A stretch of 10,671 nucleotides of DNA. Source: an uncultured Clostridia bacterium (lineage in GTDB: Bacteria > Bacillota > Clostridia > Oscillospirales > Acutalibacteraceae). The translations under genes were made by a program, and so were the position numbers. Positions 1 to 7,863 of this stretch are shown piece by piece. The stretch is taken from assembly GCA_937877675.1 (NCBI GenBank), contig CALEIS010000081.1:1-10671 (forward strand). The letters run 5' to 3'. The stretch's first letter is position 1, and each line of letters opens with the position of its first letter. The notes under the pieces were generated by a model. The model made no database searches, was not told the origin of the DNA, and worked only from the letters and a program-made list of their open reading frames with translations.

Positions 1-32
1 TGTTTGGCGACAGTTGGAGCTATGTATTTTTC

Positions 33-61
33 GTGCGTTGGCTTCGGCTGACGCACTTTTT
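33..61 (+). terminator. Intrinsic terminator of the upstream transcription unit (UUCG tetraloop)
   Basis: Arms 33-42 and 47-56 pair over ten base pairs: the outer six (GTGCGT with ACGCAC) are Watson-Crick, then two G-U wobbles, then G-C and C-G closing a TTCG loop at 43-46. A T-run (57-61, then more Ts after one G) follows. C(UUCG)G is an unusually stable loop, and the shape is a textbook rho-independent terminator reading rightward. It must end a gene or RNA lying left of the window. Bases 1-32 are too short to assign; no protein end or RNA family is recognisable in them. Confidence 0.85.
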
Positions 62-72
62 GTTTTTAGGGG

Positions 73-105
73 AGATTATTATGAAATTTTAAGATTATTA
101 TGAAA
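73..105 (+). repeat. Pair of 14-bp direct repeats in the leader region
   Basis: AGATTATTATGAAA occurs at 73-86 and again at 92-105, 19 bases apart. Each copy contains an ATG; the first follows a purine-rich AGGGGAG and opens a three-codon frame (81-92), the second opens an eight-codon frame (100-126). Both resemble the real start of the next gene at about 226-243. They may be a decayed duplication of a translation start or chance in AT-rich DNA. They lie upstream of the proposed promoter, so they are probably not in the mRNA. Confidence 0.4.
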
Positions 106-162
106 AAATGTTGTTTTTTCTTGTAAAATTACATAAAAAAATCTGCAATTTTGCATTATCTA

Positions 163-191
163 TTGTAATTATTTTATATATATAATATAAT
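163..191 (+). promoter_or_regulatory. Putative sigma-A promoter of the BspA-like gene
   Basis: TTGTAA (163-168) and a perfect TATAAT (186-191) are separated by 17 bases. An overlapping second TATAAT lies at 181-186. A small inverted repeat, TGCAA-tt-TTGCA (144-155), sits just upstream of the -35 element and could be an operator or chance. Transcription would begin near 198, giving a leader of about 40 bases with a GGAGG ribosome binding site. The AT-rich setting makes TATAAT matches common, so confidence is moderate. Confidence 0.5.
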
Positions 192-237
192 ACAATTGAT
201 GATTTATAATGATTTTTGTGAAGGAGGAAAAATTATT

Positions 238-3200
238 ATGAAAAAGGCGAATAAAATATTATCAATCTTTCTGGTTGTGATAATGGTATTATCTATGATG
301 CCATTCACAGTAAGTGCCGCCTCATCAGGTACATGTGGTACTGATGCTACATGGACATATAACTCAGAAACTGGCACTTTGATTATTTTAGGCACAGGTG
401 CGATGGATAGATACAAATCTACTCAGTCACCTCCATGGGATGGTTATAAGAGTGCAATCAAATCAATTATTATTGAGGAAGGTATTACTTCAATTGGCAA
501 CTATGCATTCAAAGGTTGTACAAATCTTACATATTTATCAATTCCTGATACAGTAACAGAAATTGGTTCTAGCGCATTCAGTGGATGTACAAAATTAGAA
601 AGTATTTTTATATCGGACAATGTAACATCAATTGGTACATATGCATTTGAAAATTGTACAAGTTTGAAAAGTGTTACATTAAGTAACAATTTGTATTCAA
701 TTTCAGACTATTCTTTTAAAGGTTGCAGTTCCCTTGTTTATGTAGATATTCCTGATGGTGTATATTTCATATATGCTTCGGCATTTGAAGGATGTTCTAA
801 ACTTAAAAGTGTTTTTATCGGCGTCAATTTACTGATAGTTTATGGTAAAGCATTTAAAGGATGCAGTTCACTCACTGATATTTATTATGCAGGAACAGAA
901 GAACAGTGGAATATGATTTCCGTTGTTGAGACAGGTAATACTACATTTGCAAGTGCAACAGTTTATTATAACGAAGTAGAAGACGACGATGGTAGTGCAG
1001 AACATAAACATAGTTATACTGTAGAAAAGGTTTCTGCTACTTGTACAGATGACGGAAGTATAACTACTGCATGTTCATGTGGTGAAACAACAGTTGAGGT
1101 TCTCCCTGCACTTGGTCATGCGGAGAAAAAATTACCGGAAAAACTTCCAACAACTACAACTGAAGGATGCACACCAGGAGTTTCATGCTCAAGATGTGGT
1201 GAAGTTCTTGTTGCTCAGCAAATCATTCCTGCTCTTGATGAGAATGTAACAGATATGGGAATAGAGGGTAATTTATATTGGACTTTTGATGCTTTTGCAG
1301 GTGTTCTTGAATTGCATGGCGGTGGTCCGATGAAGGACTATGAAAAAATTACCGACACACCATGGAATAGTTTTGCAACTGAGGTTAAAACAGTAATTAT
1401 CCACGAGGGTATACAAACAGTTGGTTCTCGTTCATTTACTACATGTTCAAGTCTTAGAAATTTACAGATTCCAAGTACTGTGACAAGAATTGGTGAACAT
1501 GCTTTCAATAATTGTAGCAGTCTTAAGAATGTCAGAATGGCATACGGTGTAGAAATAATTGAGCAGCAAGCATTTGGAAAATGTACACAACTTGAGAGCA
1601 TAACCATTCCTGCAAGTATAAAGTCAATTGGACTATATGCATTCTGGCAATGTCCAAATCTTGCAAATATCTCTCTTCCTGACACACCTATATTATTTGG
1701 CCCAAGCGTATTTTATGCTACTCCATATGATGACCCATCAATGATGGAAAATGGCGCTTTGTATATCGGTAAGCATTTGATTGAGGTTGATAATGAGATT
1801 AAAGAAGCAGATTATGTAATAAAAGATGGCACACTATCAATTGGTGCCTATGCTTTGAGTTCATGTGACAGAATAAGAACTATAACTGTTCCTGATAGTG
1901 TTGGGGCTATTGGAGAACATGCATTTTATCAGAATGACGGATTAAGAAGTGTTACTATCGGTAAGGGCGTTAAGGAGATAGGGGATTATGCATTTGTTGA
2001 CTGTCCTTTGCTTGAAAATATAACAGTTGATGCTGAAAACCAGTACTATATGACCGATGAATATAATGTGCTCTATGATAAAGCGCAGACAACACTTATT
2101 AAACTTTCTTCACGTAAACAACAAGAAAGTATTGTAATTCCTGGTACTGTAACAAAATTCTGTGATTATGCATTCATAGGTGATTATTATGATGATGAAT
2201 TTTATTACATTAAGGATATTTATTTCCAGGGTACAATAGAACAGTGGGAAACAATTGAAAGTGGTGAGGGTAATGAAATCATTATTACTGTGCCAATTCA
2301 TTTGACAACTAATGGTAGTGATTATTCTTATTCTGTAATCTCTGAAGAAGATAAAACAATAATGATTACAAAATATAATGTTATTGGTGCAATACGAACT
2401 GTTACGATTCCATCTATTATAGATGGCTATACTGTAACTGCAATTGGTGATGAAGCATTTGCGGTAAATTCTTTAACAGAGGTTACAATTCCAGATACAG
2501 TAACATCTATTGGTTACAGAGCATTTTACTTCAACAATTTTAGAGCATTAACTTTACCTGATAGCCTTGTAACAATTGGTGAAGAAGCCTTCATGAATAC
2601 TCCTATTGTCGATTTATATATGGGTAATAATGTTAAAACTATTGACAATGCTGCATTTAAAAAAACACTTCTTAGTACTGTATATTATGCAGGTACTAAA
2701 GAAGAGTGGAATGCTATTACCATGCTCGGTGATAACACTAATTTTAAAAACATAATGATATATTACCAATACAGCAGTGAAGTAGAGGATGAAGAGGTAT
2801 ATACTGGTGTTTGTGGTGAAAATCTTACTTGGACACTTGGCAAATCTTCAGGTAAATTAGTAATTTCAGGCACTGGACCGATGTATGACTATGAGTATAA
2901 TAATAGTTCTGTCAACTCTCCATGGTTTGCATATAAGGATTTAATTAAAGAAATTATTATTGAAGATGGCGTAACAACAATCGGTGAAAATGCTTTTTGG
3001 AGTTGTAAAAAACTTGCAAGTATCAGTATTCCAGATACTGTAACATCAATCGGTGTTGCTGCACTTTCTGATTGTCCTTGTTTGAAGAGTCTTGAAATTC
3101 CTGATAGTGTAATAACAATCGGGGACGGTGCATTTGCATATTCAGGACTTAATAGCGTGAAGTTATCTGACAATCTGACTGCAATTAGTGAAAATTTATT

Positions 3201-4305
3201 TTATGAGTGTGTATATCTTGAATATATTGATATTCCGGATAGTGTAACAAAAATTGGTTGTTATGCTTTTGTAGGTTGTTCACGTCTTAAAAATATAGTA
3301 GTTCCTTACAGTGTTACTACAATTGATTATGCTGCTTTTGCTGAGTGTACAAGTCTGTATAAAGCAGTAATCCTTGCACCAATAACTATACTTGAGAGAG
3401 GCATGTTTGATGAATGTGAAAACTTGGATGAAGTAGTGCTCCCAGGAACATTAAAATCAGCAGGTTATAATGCATTTGGTTATTGTGAAAGCCTTAGAGA
3501 TATATATTTTGGTGGTACAGAAGAGGAATTTAAAAATATTGTATTTTATGAATTGTGGCTTCCAGGATTAACAAACGTTAAAGTTCACTATAATTACACT
3601 TATTCTGAATATCCATTTACTGGCTTTAAAGATAATCATTTCTATAAAGATGACGTAATGCAAAAGGCATACCAGCTTGTTACATTTGGTGGTGATTTCT
3701 ACTTTATCGGTGACCGTCATGAAATTGTTAAGAATAAGCAGGTTTATCTAAATGAAGCAAGAATCAACGGTCTTACTTATGCAGATGGCACACCAATTGC
3801 AGTTGGATACTATGAATTTGACGAAAATGGTAAGATGATAATGCGTGAAGGTATTGTTGGTAATAATATTTACGAAAACAATACTCAATTAAAGGCATAT
3901 CAGCTTGTTGAAGTTGATGGTGATTTCTATTACATTGGTGACCGCCACGAAATCGTTAAAAACAAGAAGGTTTATCTTACTGAAGCAAAAATCAATGGTG
4001 TAACTTATGCGGACGGTACACCAATTTCAGTTGGATATTATGAATTTGACGAAAATGGTAAGATGATAATCTTAAACGGTATTGTTGGTAATAAGATATA
4101 CAAAAATAACACAATGTTAAAGGCATACCAACTTGTTGAAATTGATGGTGATTTCTATTTCATTGGTGATAGACACGAAATTGTTAAAGACAAGAAGGTT
4201 TATCTCAATGAAGAACGAATCAATGGTCTTACCTTTGCAGATGGAACACCAATCACAACAGGATACTACAATGTTGATGCTGATGGAAAACTTATAATCG
4301 AATAA
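238..4305 (+). CDS. Secreted BspA-type leucine-rich-repeat surface protein
   Basis: The start at 238 is chosen because AAGGAGG (221-227) lies at proper spacing and the protein then opens with a clean signal peptide: MKKANK, a hydrophobic run to residue 21, and a VSA-A cleavage site near residue 27. The mature protein has about 25 BspA-type LRRs (pattern L..I.IPD.VT.IG..AF..C..L) in four blocks. Each block ends with a cap like DIYYAGTEEQW, at residues 214, 660, 815 and 1088. Three blocks open with a CG.N.TWT...G.L.ISGTGPM-type header (about residues 31, 338, 857); the third block opens instead with a SYSVISEEDKTIMITKY header near 692. Between blocks one and two, residues 255-334 carry two Cys-rich CxCGE/CxxCGE units. 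Three 76-residue repeats end the protein (1133-1355). No LPXTG motif is present. The family contains adhesins and host- or matrix-binding surface proteins; the ligand is unknown. It appears monocistronic. Confidence 0.93.
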   Translation: MKKANKILSIFLVVIMVLSMMPFTVSAASSGTCGTDATWTYNSETGTLIILGTGAMDRYKSTQSPPWDGYKSAIKSIIIEEGITSIGNYAFKGCTNLTYLSIPDTVTEIGSSAFSGCTKLESIFISDNVTSIGTYAFENCTSLKSVTLSNNLYSISDYSFKGCSSLVYVDIPDGVYFIYASAFEGCSKLKSVFIGVNLLIVYGKAFKGCSSLTDIYYAGTEEQWNMISVVETGNTTFASATVYYNEVEDDDGSAEHKHSYTVEKVSATCTDDGSITTACSCGETTVEVLPALGHAEKKLPEKLPTTTTEGCTPGVSCSRCGEVLVAQQIIPALDENVTDMGIEGNLYWTFDAFAGVLELHGGGPMKDYEKITDTPWNSFATEVKTVIIHEGIQTVGSRSFTTCSSLRNLQIPSTVTRIGEHAFNNCSSLKNVRMAYGVEIIEQQAFGKCTQLESITIPASIKSIGLYAFWQCPNLANISLPDTPILFGPSVFYATPYDDPSMMENGALYIGKHLIEVDNEIKEADYVIKDGTLSIGAYALSSCDRIRTITVPDSVGAIGEHAFYQNDGLRSVTIGKGVKEIGDYAFVDCPLLENITVDAENQYYMTDEYNVLYDKAQTTLIKLSSRKQQESIVIPGTVTKFCDYAFIGDYYDDEFYYIKDIYFQGTIEQWETIESGEGNEIIITVPIHLTTNGSDYSYSVISEEDKTIMITKYNVIGAIRTVTIPSIIDGYTVTAIGDEAFAVNSLTEVTIPDTVTSIGYRAFYFNNFRALTLPDSLVTIGEEAFMNTPIVDLYMGNNVKTIDNAAFKKTLLSTVYYAGTKEEWNAITMLGDNTNFKNIMIYYQYSSEVEDEEVYTGVCGENLTWTLGKSSGKLVISGTGPMYDYEYNNSSVNSPWFAYKDLIKEIIIEDGVTTIGENAFWSCKKLASISIPDTVTSIGVAALSDCPCLKSLEIPDSVITIGDGAFAYSGLNSVKLSDNLTAISENLFYECVYLEYIDIPDSVTKIGCYAFVGCSRLKNIVVPYSVTTIDYAAFAECTSLYKAVILAPITILERGMFDECENLDEVVLPGTLKSAGYNAFGYCESLRDIYFGGTEEEFKNIVFYELWLPGLTNVKVHYNYTYSEYPFTGFKDNHFYKDDVMQKAYQLVTFGGDFYFIGDRHEIVKNKQVYLNEARINGLTYADGTPIAVGYYEFDENGKMIMREGIVGNNIYENNTQLKAYQLVEVDGDFYYIGDRHEIVKNKKVYLTEAKINGVTYADGTPISVGYYEFDENGKMIILNGIVGNKIYKNNTMLKAYQLVEIDGDFYFIGDRHEIVKDKKVYLNEERINGLTFADGTPITTGYYNVDADGKLIIE
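3634..4302 (+). repeat. Three tandem 228-bp coding repeats (76-residue C-terminal module)
   Basis: Units lie at 3634-3861, 3862-4089 and 4090-4302; the last lacks only its final five codons. Each carries a KAYQLV segment, a DFY(F/Y)IGDRHEIVK core, a INGxTxADGTPI segment and, in units 1 and 2, YYEFDENGKMI. By my count units 1 and 2 agree at 56 of 76 residues, and units 2 and 3 at 52 of 70. A 32-base stretch is identical between 3811-3842 and 4039-4070, which suggests recent duplication or gene conversion. The Tyr- and Gly-rich 'DGKM' texture recalls cell-wall-binding repeats, so anchoring is a possible role. Confidence 0.9.
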
Positions 4306-4310
4306 CAAAT

Positions 4311-4346
4311 AAAAAAAGGGTAGTAACCTAAAAAGTTACTACCCTT
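4311..4346 (-). terminator. Terminator of the UPF0210 gene, probably bidirectional
   Basis: GGGTAGTAAC (4318-4327) and GTTACTACCC (4335-4344) form a perfect 10-bp stem with a seven-base loop, extendable by A-T pairs. Read on the minus strand the stem is followed immediately by seven Ts, ideal for ending the minus-strand operon, whose stop codon lies at 4361-4363. Read on the plus strand the T-tract is displaced by TTAACTC, so termination of the BspA-like gene here is plausible but weaker. Confidence 0.85.
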
Positions 4347-4360
4347 AACTCTTTTTATAC

Positions 4361-5716
4361 TTAGTTTTTCAAACTCTGTAATGGTGCTGGAATTCGTCCA
4401 CCACGATTAATGAATTTAGCAGGGGATGCTGTGTTTAATTTCATAACAGGACCATATCCTAAAAGTCCACCGAAATTAAGTGTGTCACCAATATTCTTAC
4501 CAATTGCAGGAATAAGTCTTACTGCAGTTGTTTTTGAGTTAACCATACCAATTGCTGCTTCGTCAGCAATAATACCTGAAAGTACTTCTGCAGTAGTGTC
4601 TCCAGGCACAATAATCATATCAAGACCAACAGAGCAAACACAAGTCATAGCCTCAAGTTTTTCAATTGATAAAGCTCCACTTGTTGCTGCTGCAATCATA
4701 CCTGCATCCTCAGAAACAGGAATAAATGCACCTGAAAGACCACCGACATGGGATGAAGCCATAACGCCACCTTTTTTTACAGCGTCATTAAGAAGTGCAA
4801 GACAAGCGGTTGTACCGTGTGCACCACATTGTTCAAGTCCCATTTCTTCAAGAATGTATGCAACAGAGTCACCAATTGCTGGAGTTGGTGCAAGTGAAAG
4901 GTCAACAATGCCAAATGGTACACCAAGTCTTTTTGAAGCCTCACAAGCAACAAGCTGACCCATTCTTGTAATCTTGAATGCAGTACGCTTAACCATGTCT
5001 GCCACTTCAGTTATATTTGCATCAGGAATTTTTGAAATTGCTGAACGAACAACACCAGGACCAGATACACCGACATTGATTACACAGTCAGGCTCACCAA
5101 CGCCATGGAATGCACCTGCCATAAATGGGTTATCCTCAGGAGCATTACAGAATACGACTAATTTTGCAGGGCCGATACAACCTTTGTTTGCAGTAACTTC
5201 AGCAGATTCTTTGATAATCTGACCCATAAGTTTTACTGCATCCATATTGATACCTGCTTTTGTTGAGCCAATATTAACTGATGAACAAATATGCTCTGTA
5301 ACATCAAGTGCTTCGGGAATACTACGAATAAGCGCCTCGTCTCCTGCAGCAAAACCCTTTTGAACAAGAGCAGAGTAACCACCGATAAAGTTGACACCAA
5401 CAGTCTGTGCAACTCTTTCAAGTGTTTTTGCATATAAAACAGGGTCACCCTTGCCAGATGCTAAAATCATTGAAATTGGTGTAACGGAAATTCTTTTATT
5501 AATAATTGGAATACCATATTCCTTTTCAATATCTTCACCAGTTTTAACAAGATGCTCTGCTTTTCTTGTCATTTTCTCATAAATTTTATCACAAGTAGAT
5601 TTTGCATCACCTGTGCAACAATCAAGCAAGGAAATACCCATTGTGATTGTTCTAATATCAAGATTTTCATCTTGAATCATATTAATCGTTTCAAGTATAT
5701 CGTGTGTATTTATCAT
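4361..5716 (-). CDS. UPF0210/DUF711 'PFL family' protein
   Basis: This 451-residue protein matches the full length of UPF0210 (DUF711), a family named for its structural likeness to pyruvate formate-lyase; its biochemical role is not established. Recognisable conserved stretches are FIGGYSALVQKG (110-121), SSVNIGSTKAGINMDAV (145-161), a FCNAPEDNPFMAGAFHG segment (189-205), GVSGPGVV (216-223), VDLSLAPTPAIGDSVA (271-286), CGAHGTTAC (297-305), a PVSEDAG stretch and the C-terminal RGGRIPAP. No RVxGY glycyl-radical loop is present, so radical enzymology is not implied. The ATG at 5716 has GAGG at 5728-5725. It lies 15 bases after the ACT-domain gene and is almost certainly cotranscribed with it. 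The product is probably cytoplasmic, with no signal peptide or membrane segment. Confidence 0.93.
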   Translation of the reverse strand: MINTHDILETINMIQDENLDIRTITMGISLLDCCTGDAKSTCDKIYEKMTRKAEHLVKTGEDIEKEYGIPIINKRISVTPISMILASGKGDPVLYAKTLERVAQTVGVNFIGGYSALVQKGFAAGDEALIRSIPEALDVTEHICSSVNIGSTKAGINMDAVKLMGQIIKESAEVTANKGCIGPAKLVVFCNAPEDNPFMAGAFHGVGEPDCVINVGVSGPGVVRSAISKIPDANITEVADMVKRTAFKITRMGQLVACEASKRLGVPFGIVDLSLAPTPAIGDSVAYILEEMGLEQCGAHGTTACLALLNDAVKKGGVMASSHVGGLSGAFIPVSEDAGMIAAATSGALSIEKLEAMTCVCSVGLDMIIVPGDTTAEVLSGIIADEAAIGMVNSKTTAVRLIPAIGKNIGDTLNFGGLLGYGPVMKLNTASPAKFINRGGRIPAPLQSLKN

Positions 5717-5731
5717 ATTGATAACCTCAAG

Positions 5732-6001
5732 TTATATTCTATGCATTGAATTGAAAATATCTTCGTGCATAACATGGATAGAAAGTGACATTTCTTCACC
5801 AATGGCAGTAACTTTGTCTGAAAATTCTGTAAAAGGAACAGTTGATTTTTCTACATCAACAAGCATAATCATACAGAACATGTCCTGTAAAATTGACTGT
5901 GACACTTCAATAACATTAACACTATTTTCAGCACAGACGCCTGAAACTTTTGCAAGAATACCGACCATATCCTTACCAACTACGGTAATAATACCTCTCA
6001 T
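5732..6001 (-). CDS. ACT domain-containing protein (UPF0237 family)
   Basis: This is a single ACT domain of 89 residues, the family's usual size. It opens with RGIITVVGKDMVGILAKVS, the first strand and the glycine-containing turn where ACT domains bind small ligands, usually amino acids. It closes with HEDIFNSMHRI, a hallmark of UPF0237. The ATG at 6001 is preferred over an in-frame TTG at 6016 because GGAGG lies at 6014-6010, eight bases before the ATG, and the TTG would overlap that site. It is the first gene of a two-gene operon with the UPF0210 protein. ACT domains commonly sense metabolites and regulate a partner, so it may be the regulatory subunit of its neighbour; that is inference. 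Confidence 0.93.
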   Translation of the reverse strand: MRGIITVVGKDMVGILAKVSGVCAENSVNVIEVSQSILQDMFCMIMLVDVEKSTVPFTEFSDKVTAIGEEMSLSIHVMHEDIFNSMHRI

Positions 6002-6031
6002 AAGTAATACCTCCAAAATGAAATTGACAGT

Positions 6032-6060
6032 ATTTTATCACAATATATCAAAAAAGTGAA
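6032..6060 (-). promoter_or_regulatory. Putative sigma-A promoter of the ACT/UPF0210 operon
   Basis: On the minus strand, TTCACT (6060-6055) and TAAAAT (6037-6032) are 17 bases apart, about 30 bases before the start codon at 6001. The -35 match is four of six. It would share a 146-base divergent intergenic region with the promoter of the PHP gene, with the two -35 elements about 30 bases apart. Confidence 0.45.
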
Positions 6061-6090
6061 TAAGTTTCTTAAATAACTTTTTATTTTTTA

Positions 6091-6120
6091 TTGAAAATAT
6101 ATGGTAATTTGTAGTAAAAT
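6091..6120 (+). promoter_or_regulatory. Putative sigma-A promoter of the PHP-ispE-flavoprotein operon
   Basis: TTGAAA (6091-6096) and TAAAAT (6115-6120) are 18 bases apart, each matching the consensus at five of six positions. The resulting leader is about 20 bases, ending in GGAGG (6135-6139) eight bases before the ATG at 6148. No terminator is visible between the three downstream genes, so this is likely the operon's main promoter. Confidence 0.55.
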
Positions 6121-6147
6121 AAATTCATATAGCTGGAGGGGATTGCT

Positions 6148-6972
6148 ATGTACAAAAATATTGTGGATTTACATGTTCATACAGATAATTCATTTGACGG
6201 AAACCATTCTGCTACTTTTTTCTGTGAGCAAGCTGAATTTATGGATTTAAGAGCAGTTGCTTTTACTGACCATTGTGAAGTTGACCAGTTTAAGGGTGAC
6301 CCAACATATGAAAAACGTATTTTTCAAGCCTTTTTTGAGGTTTCAAAAGTTCGTTCGGCTTTTAGAGGTAAGTTGTTGATTCTTAATGGTATAGAATTGG
6401 GTCAACCGGCGTATGATATTGAAACTGCTAATAAAATAGTCAATTCACACGATTATGACCAGATTTTAGGCTCTGTTCATAATCTTCGTGGTGGTGAAGA
6501 TTTCTATTTTATGGAAAACCTTACTCTCCTTGAGGCTGAAAGACTCTTAAAGGAATATTTTGACGAGCTTATTGAGTTACTCAAGTGGGGTAATTTTGAT
6601 GTACTTGCTCATCTTACATACCCATTAAGATATTTCTACTCAAAATCAAACCTTGAAATTGATTTGGACAAATTTAAAACACAAATTGATGAAATCTTGT
6701 TACTTACAGCAAAATCAAACAAGGCGCTTGAAATCAACACAGCAGCACTTCGTCAGCCACTCAATAAGCTTTCACCAGAAGTTGATATTGTAAAGCGATT
6801 TAAAGAACTGGGTGGAAAATATGTTACAGTAGGGTCGGATGCTCATTATGCTGAACATCTTGCAGCAGATATTGATATGGCATATAGTTGTGCTCTTGAG
6901 GCAGGGTTTGATTGTATAACATTTTTCCAAAAACGTACTCCTATACAAATGAAAATTGAAGTGGAGGAATAA
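6148..6972 (+). CDS. PHP-domain phosphoesterase, histidinol-phosphatase-like
   Basis: The 274-residue protein has the PHP metal-binding motifs in order: DLHVHTDNS (His9, His11), D17, FTDHCE (Asp41, His42), GIELG (Glu83), GSVHN (His111), DVLAHL (His155), ALEINT (Glu195) and GSDAHY (Asp231, His233). This set builds a multi-metal active site that hydrolyses phosphate esters. The overall form is that of the HisK/HisJ-type histidinol-phosphate phosphatases, and length fits. No histidine-biosynthesis gene is nearby, and the family is often over-annotated, so the real substrate may be another phosphomonoester. It is the first gene of an operon; ispE starts only three bases after its stop, and the ispE ribosome binding site lies inside its last codons. 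Soluble, with no signal peptide. Confidence 0.88.
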   Translation: MYKNIVDLHVHTDNSFDGNHSATFFCEQAEFMDLRAVAFTDHCEVDQFKGDPTYEKRIFQAFFEVSKVRSAFRGKLLILNGIELGQPAYDIETANKIVNSHDYDQILGSVHNLRGGEDFYFMENLTLLEAERLLKEYFDELIELLKWGNFDVLAHLTYPLRYFYSKSNLEIDLDKFKTQIDEILLLTAKSNKALEINTAALRQPLNKLSPEVDIVKRFKELGGKYVTVGSDAHYAEHLAADIDMAYSCALEAGFDCITFFQKRTPIQMKIEVEE

Positions 6973-6975
6973 TAA

Positions 6976-7839
6976 ATGAAAGTTAAAGCAGCGGCAAAAA
7001 TTAACTTAATGCTGGATATTTTAAAGCGACTTGATAATGGTTATCATAGTTTGTTTATGATTATGCAGTCTGTTGATTTGTATGATGTAATTACAGTAGA
7101 AAAAAACAGTAACAATGAAATCTTTATAAAATGTGACACCGAAGGCGTACCATGTAACGAAAAAAATATTGCCTATAAATGTGCCAAAGCTTTTTTTGAT
7201 GCTCTTTCCATTGATGATAGAGGAGTTACTATTGAGATTGAAAAGAACATTCCTATGGCTGCTGGTACAGCAGGTGGTAGTGCTGATGGCGCAGGTGTAC
7301 TCTATTGTTTGAATGAAATCTACGAAACAAATCTTTCAGAAAAAGAACTTTGTGATATCGGTGCAAAAGTCGGTGCTGATATTCCATTTAGTCTTGTTGG
7401 TGGTACTGCAATTGCACTTAATACAGGCAATGTTATTGCTCCTGTGAAGGATTTGCCTGAATGTTATATTGTTCTTGCCAAACCTGACCAGGATGTTTCA
7501 ACACCTGAGGCATATGCACAGTTTGATGCTCTTACTCGTGTACGTCATCTTGACAGAGTTTCAATGATTGAGGCTGTTGCAGATGGCGATTATGAAAAAA
7601 TCTGTAGTTTGTGTGGTAATGTTTTTGAACAAGCAGTTGAAGTTCCAAAACGTCCTCATATAAAGGGCATTATGAGAAAATGTGGTGCTGATGCTTGTTG
7701 CATGAGTGGTAGTGGACCAACAGTATTTGGTATTTTTAGTGATAAAGAAAAAGCAGAAGATGCTTATTCAAAATTATCTAAAAAATATGATAATGTCTAT
7801 CTTTGCAAACCTGCAAACAAAGGCGTTGTTGAGATATAA
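6976..7839 (+). CDS. ispE: 4-diphosphocytidyl-2-C-methyl-D-erythritol kinase
   Basis: IspE is a GHMP-family kinase that uses ATP to phosphorylate the 2-hydroxyl of CDP-methylerythritol, a middle step of the MEP route to IPP and DMAPP. The 287-residue length is normal. Residues 6-11 (AAKINL) contain the catalytic Lys8; a GYHSL motif with His24 follows. The ATP-binding loop PMAAGTAGGSADGA spans 93-106, GADIPF with catalytic Asp135 follows, and SGSGPTVF (244-251) is the third GHMP motif. The ATG at 6976 follows GGAGG at 6963-6967 by eight bases and lies three bases after the PHP gene's stop. Gly105 replaces a usual alanine in the ATP loop, a mild change. The other MEP genes are not in this window. 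Confidence 0.95.
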   Translation: MKVKAAAKINLMLDILKRLDNGYHSLFMIMQSVDLYDVITVEKNSNNEIFIKCDTEGVPCNEKNIAYKCAKAFFDALSIDDRGVTIEIEKNIPMAAGTAGGSADGAGVLYCLNEIYETNLSEKELCDIGAKVGADIPFSLVGGTAIALNTGNVIAPVKDLPECYIVLAKPDQDVSTPEAYAQFDALTRVRHLDRVSMIEAVADGDYEKICSLCGNVFEQAVEVPKRPHIKGIMRKCGADACCMSGSGPTVFGIFSDKEKAEDAYSKLSKKYDNVYLCKPANKGVVEI

Positions 7840-7863
7840 AACATAAGTGGGAGAGGGATTATT

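Noticed and set aside
103..119. AAAAAA...TTTTTT hairpin in the leader
   Set aside because: Six A-T pairs around five bases in AT-rich DNA are too weak to count as a terminator or riboswitch element; no aptamer-like conserved structure was seen in 62-237.
1338..1685. Minus-strand open frame of 115 codons within the LRR gene
   Set aside because: It is the antisense of regularly repeated LRR codons, has no ribosome binding site and shows only the mirror of the repeat pattern. The same applies to the other minus-strand frames within 204-4308.
4410..4958. Plus-strand open frame of 182 codons opposite the UPF0210 gene
   Set aside because: The minus-strand protein is a full-length, well-conserved family member; the plus frame has low-complexity Ser/Pro/Ala content typical of antisense reading and no ribosome binding site.
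4361..5716. Glycyl-radical enzyme suggested by the 'PFL family' name
   Set aside because: There is no RVxGY radical loop near the C terminus and no activase gene nearby; the family name reflects structural resemblance only.
5718..6059. Plus-strand open frame of 113 codons opposite the ACT gene
   Set aside because: The minus strand carries an exact-length UPF0237 protein with its own GGAGG; the plus frame runs through the minus-strand promoter and ribosome binding site.
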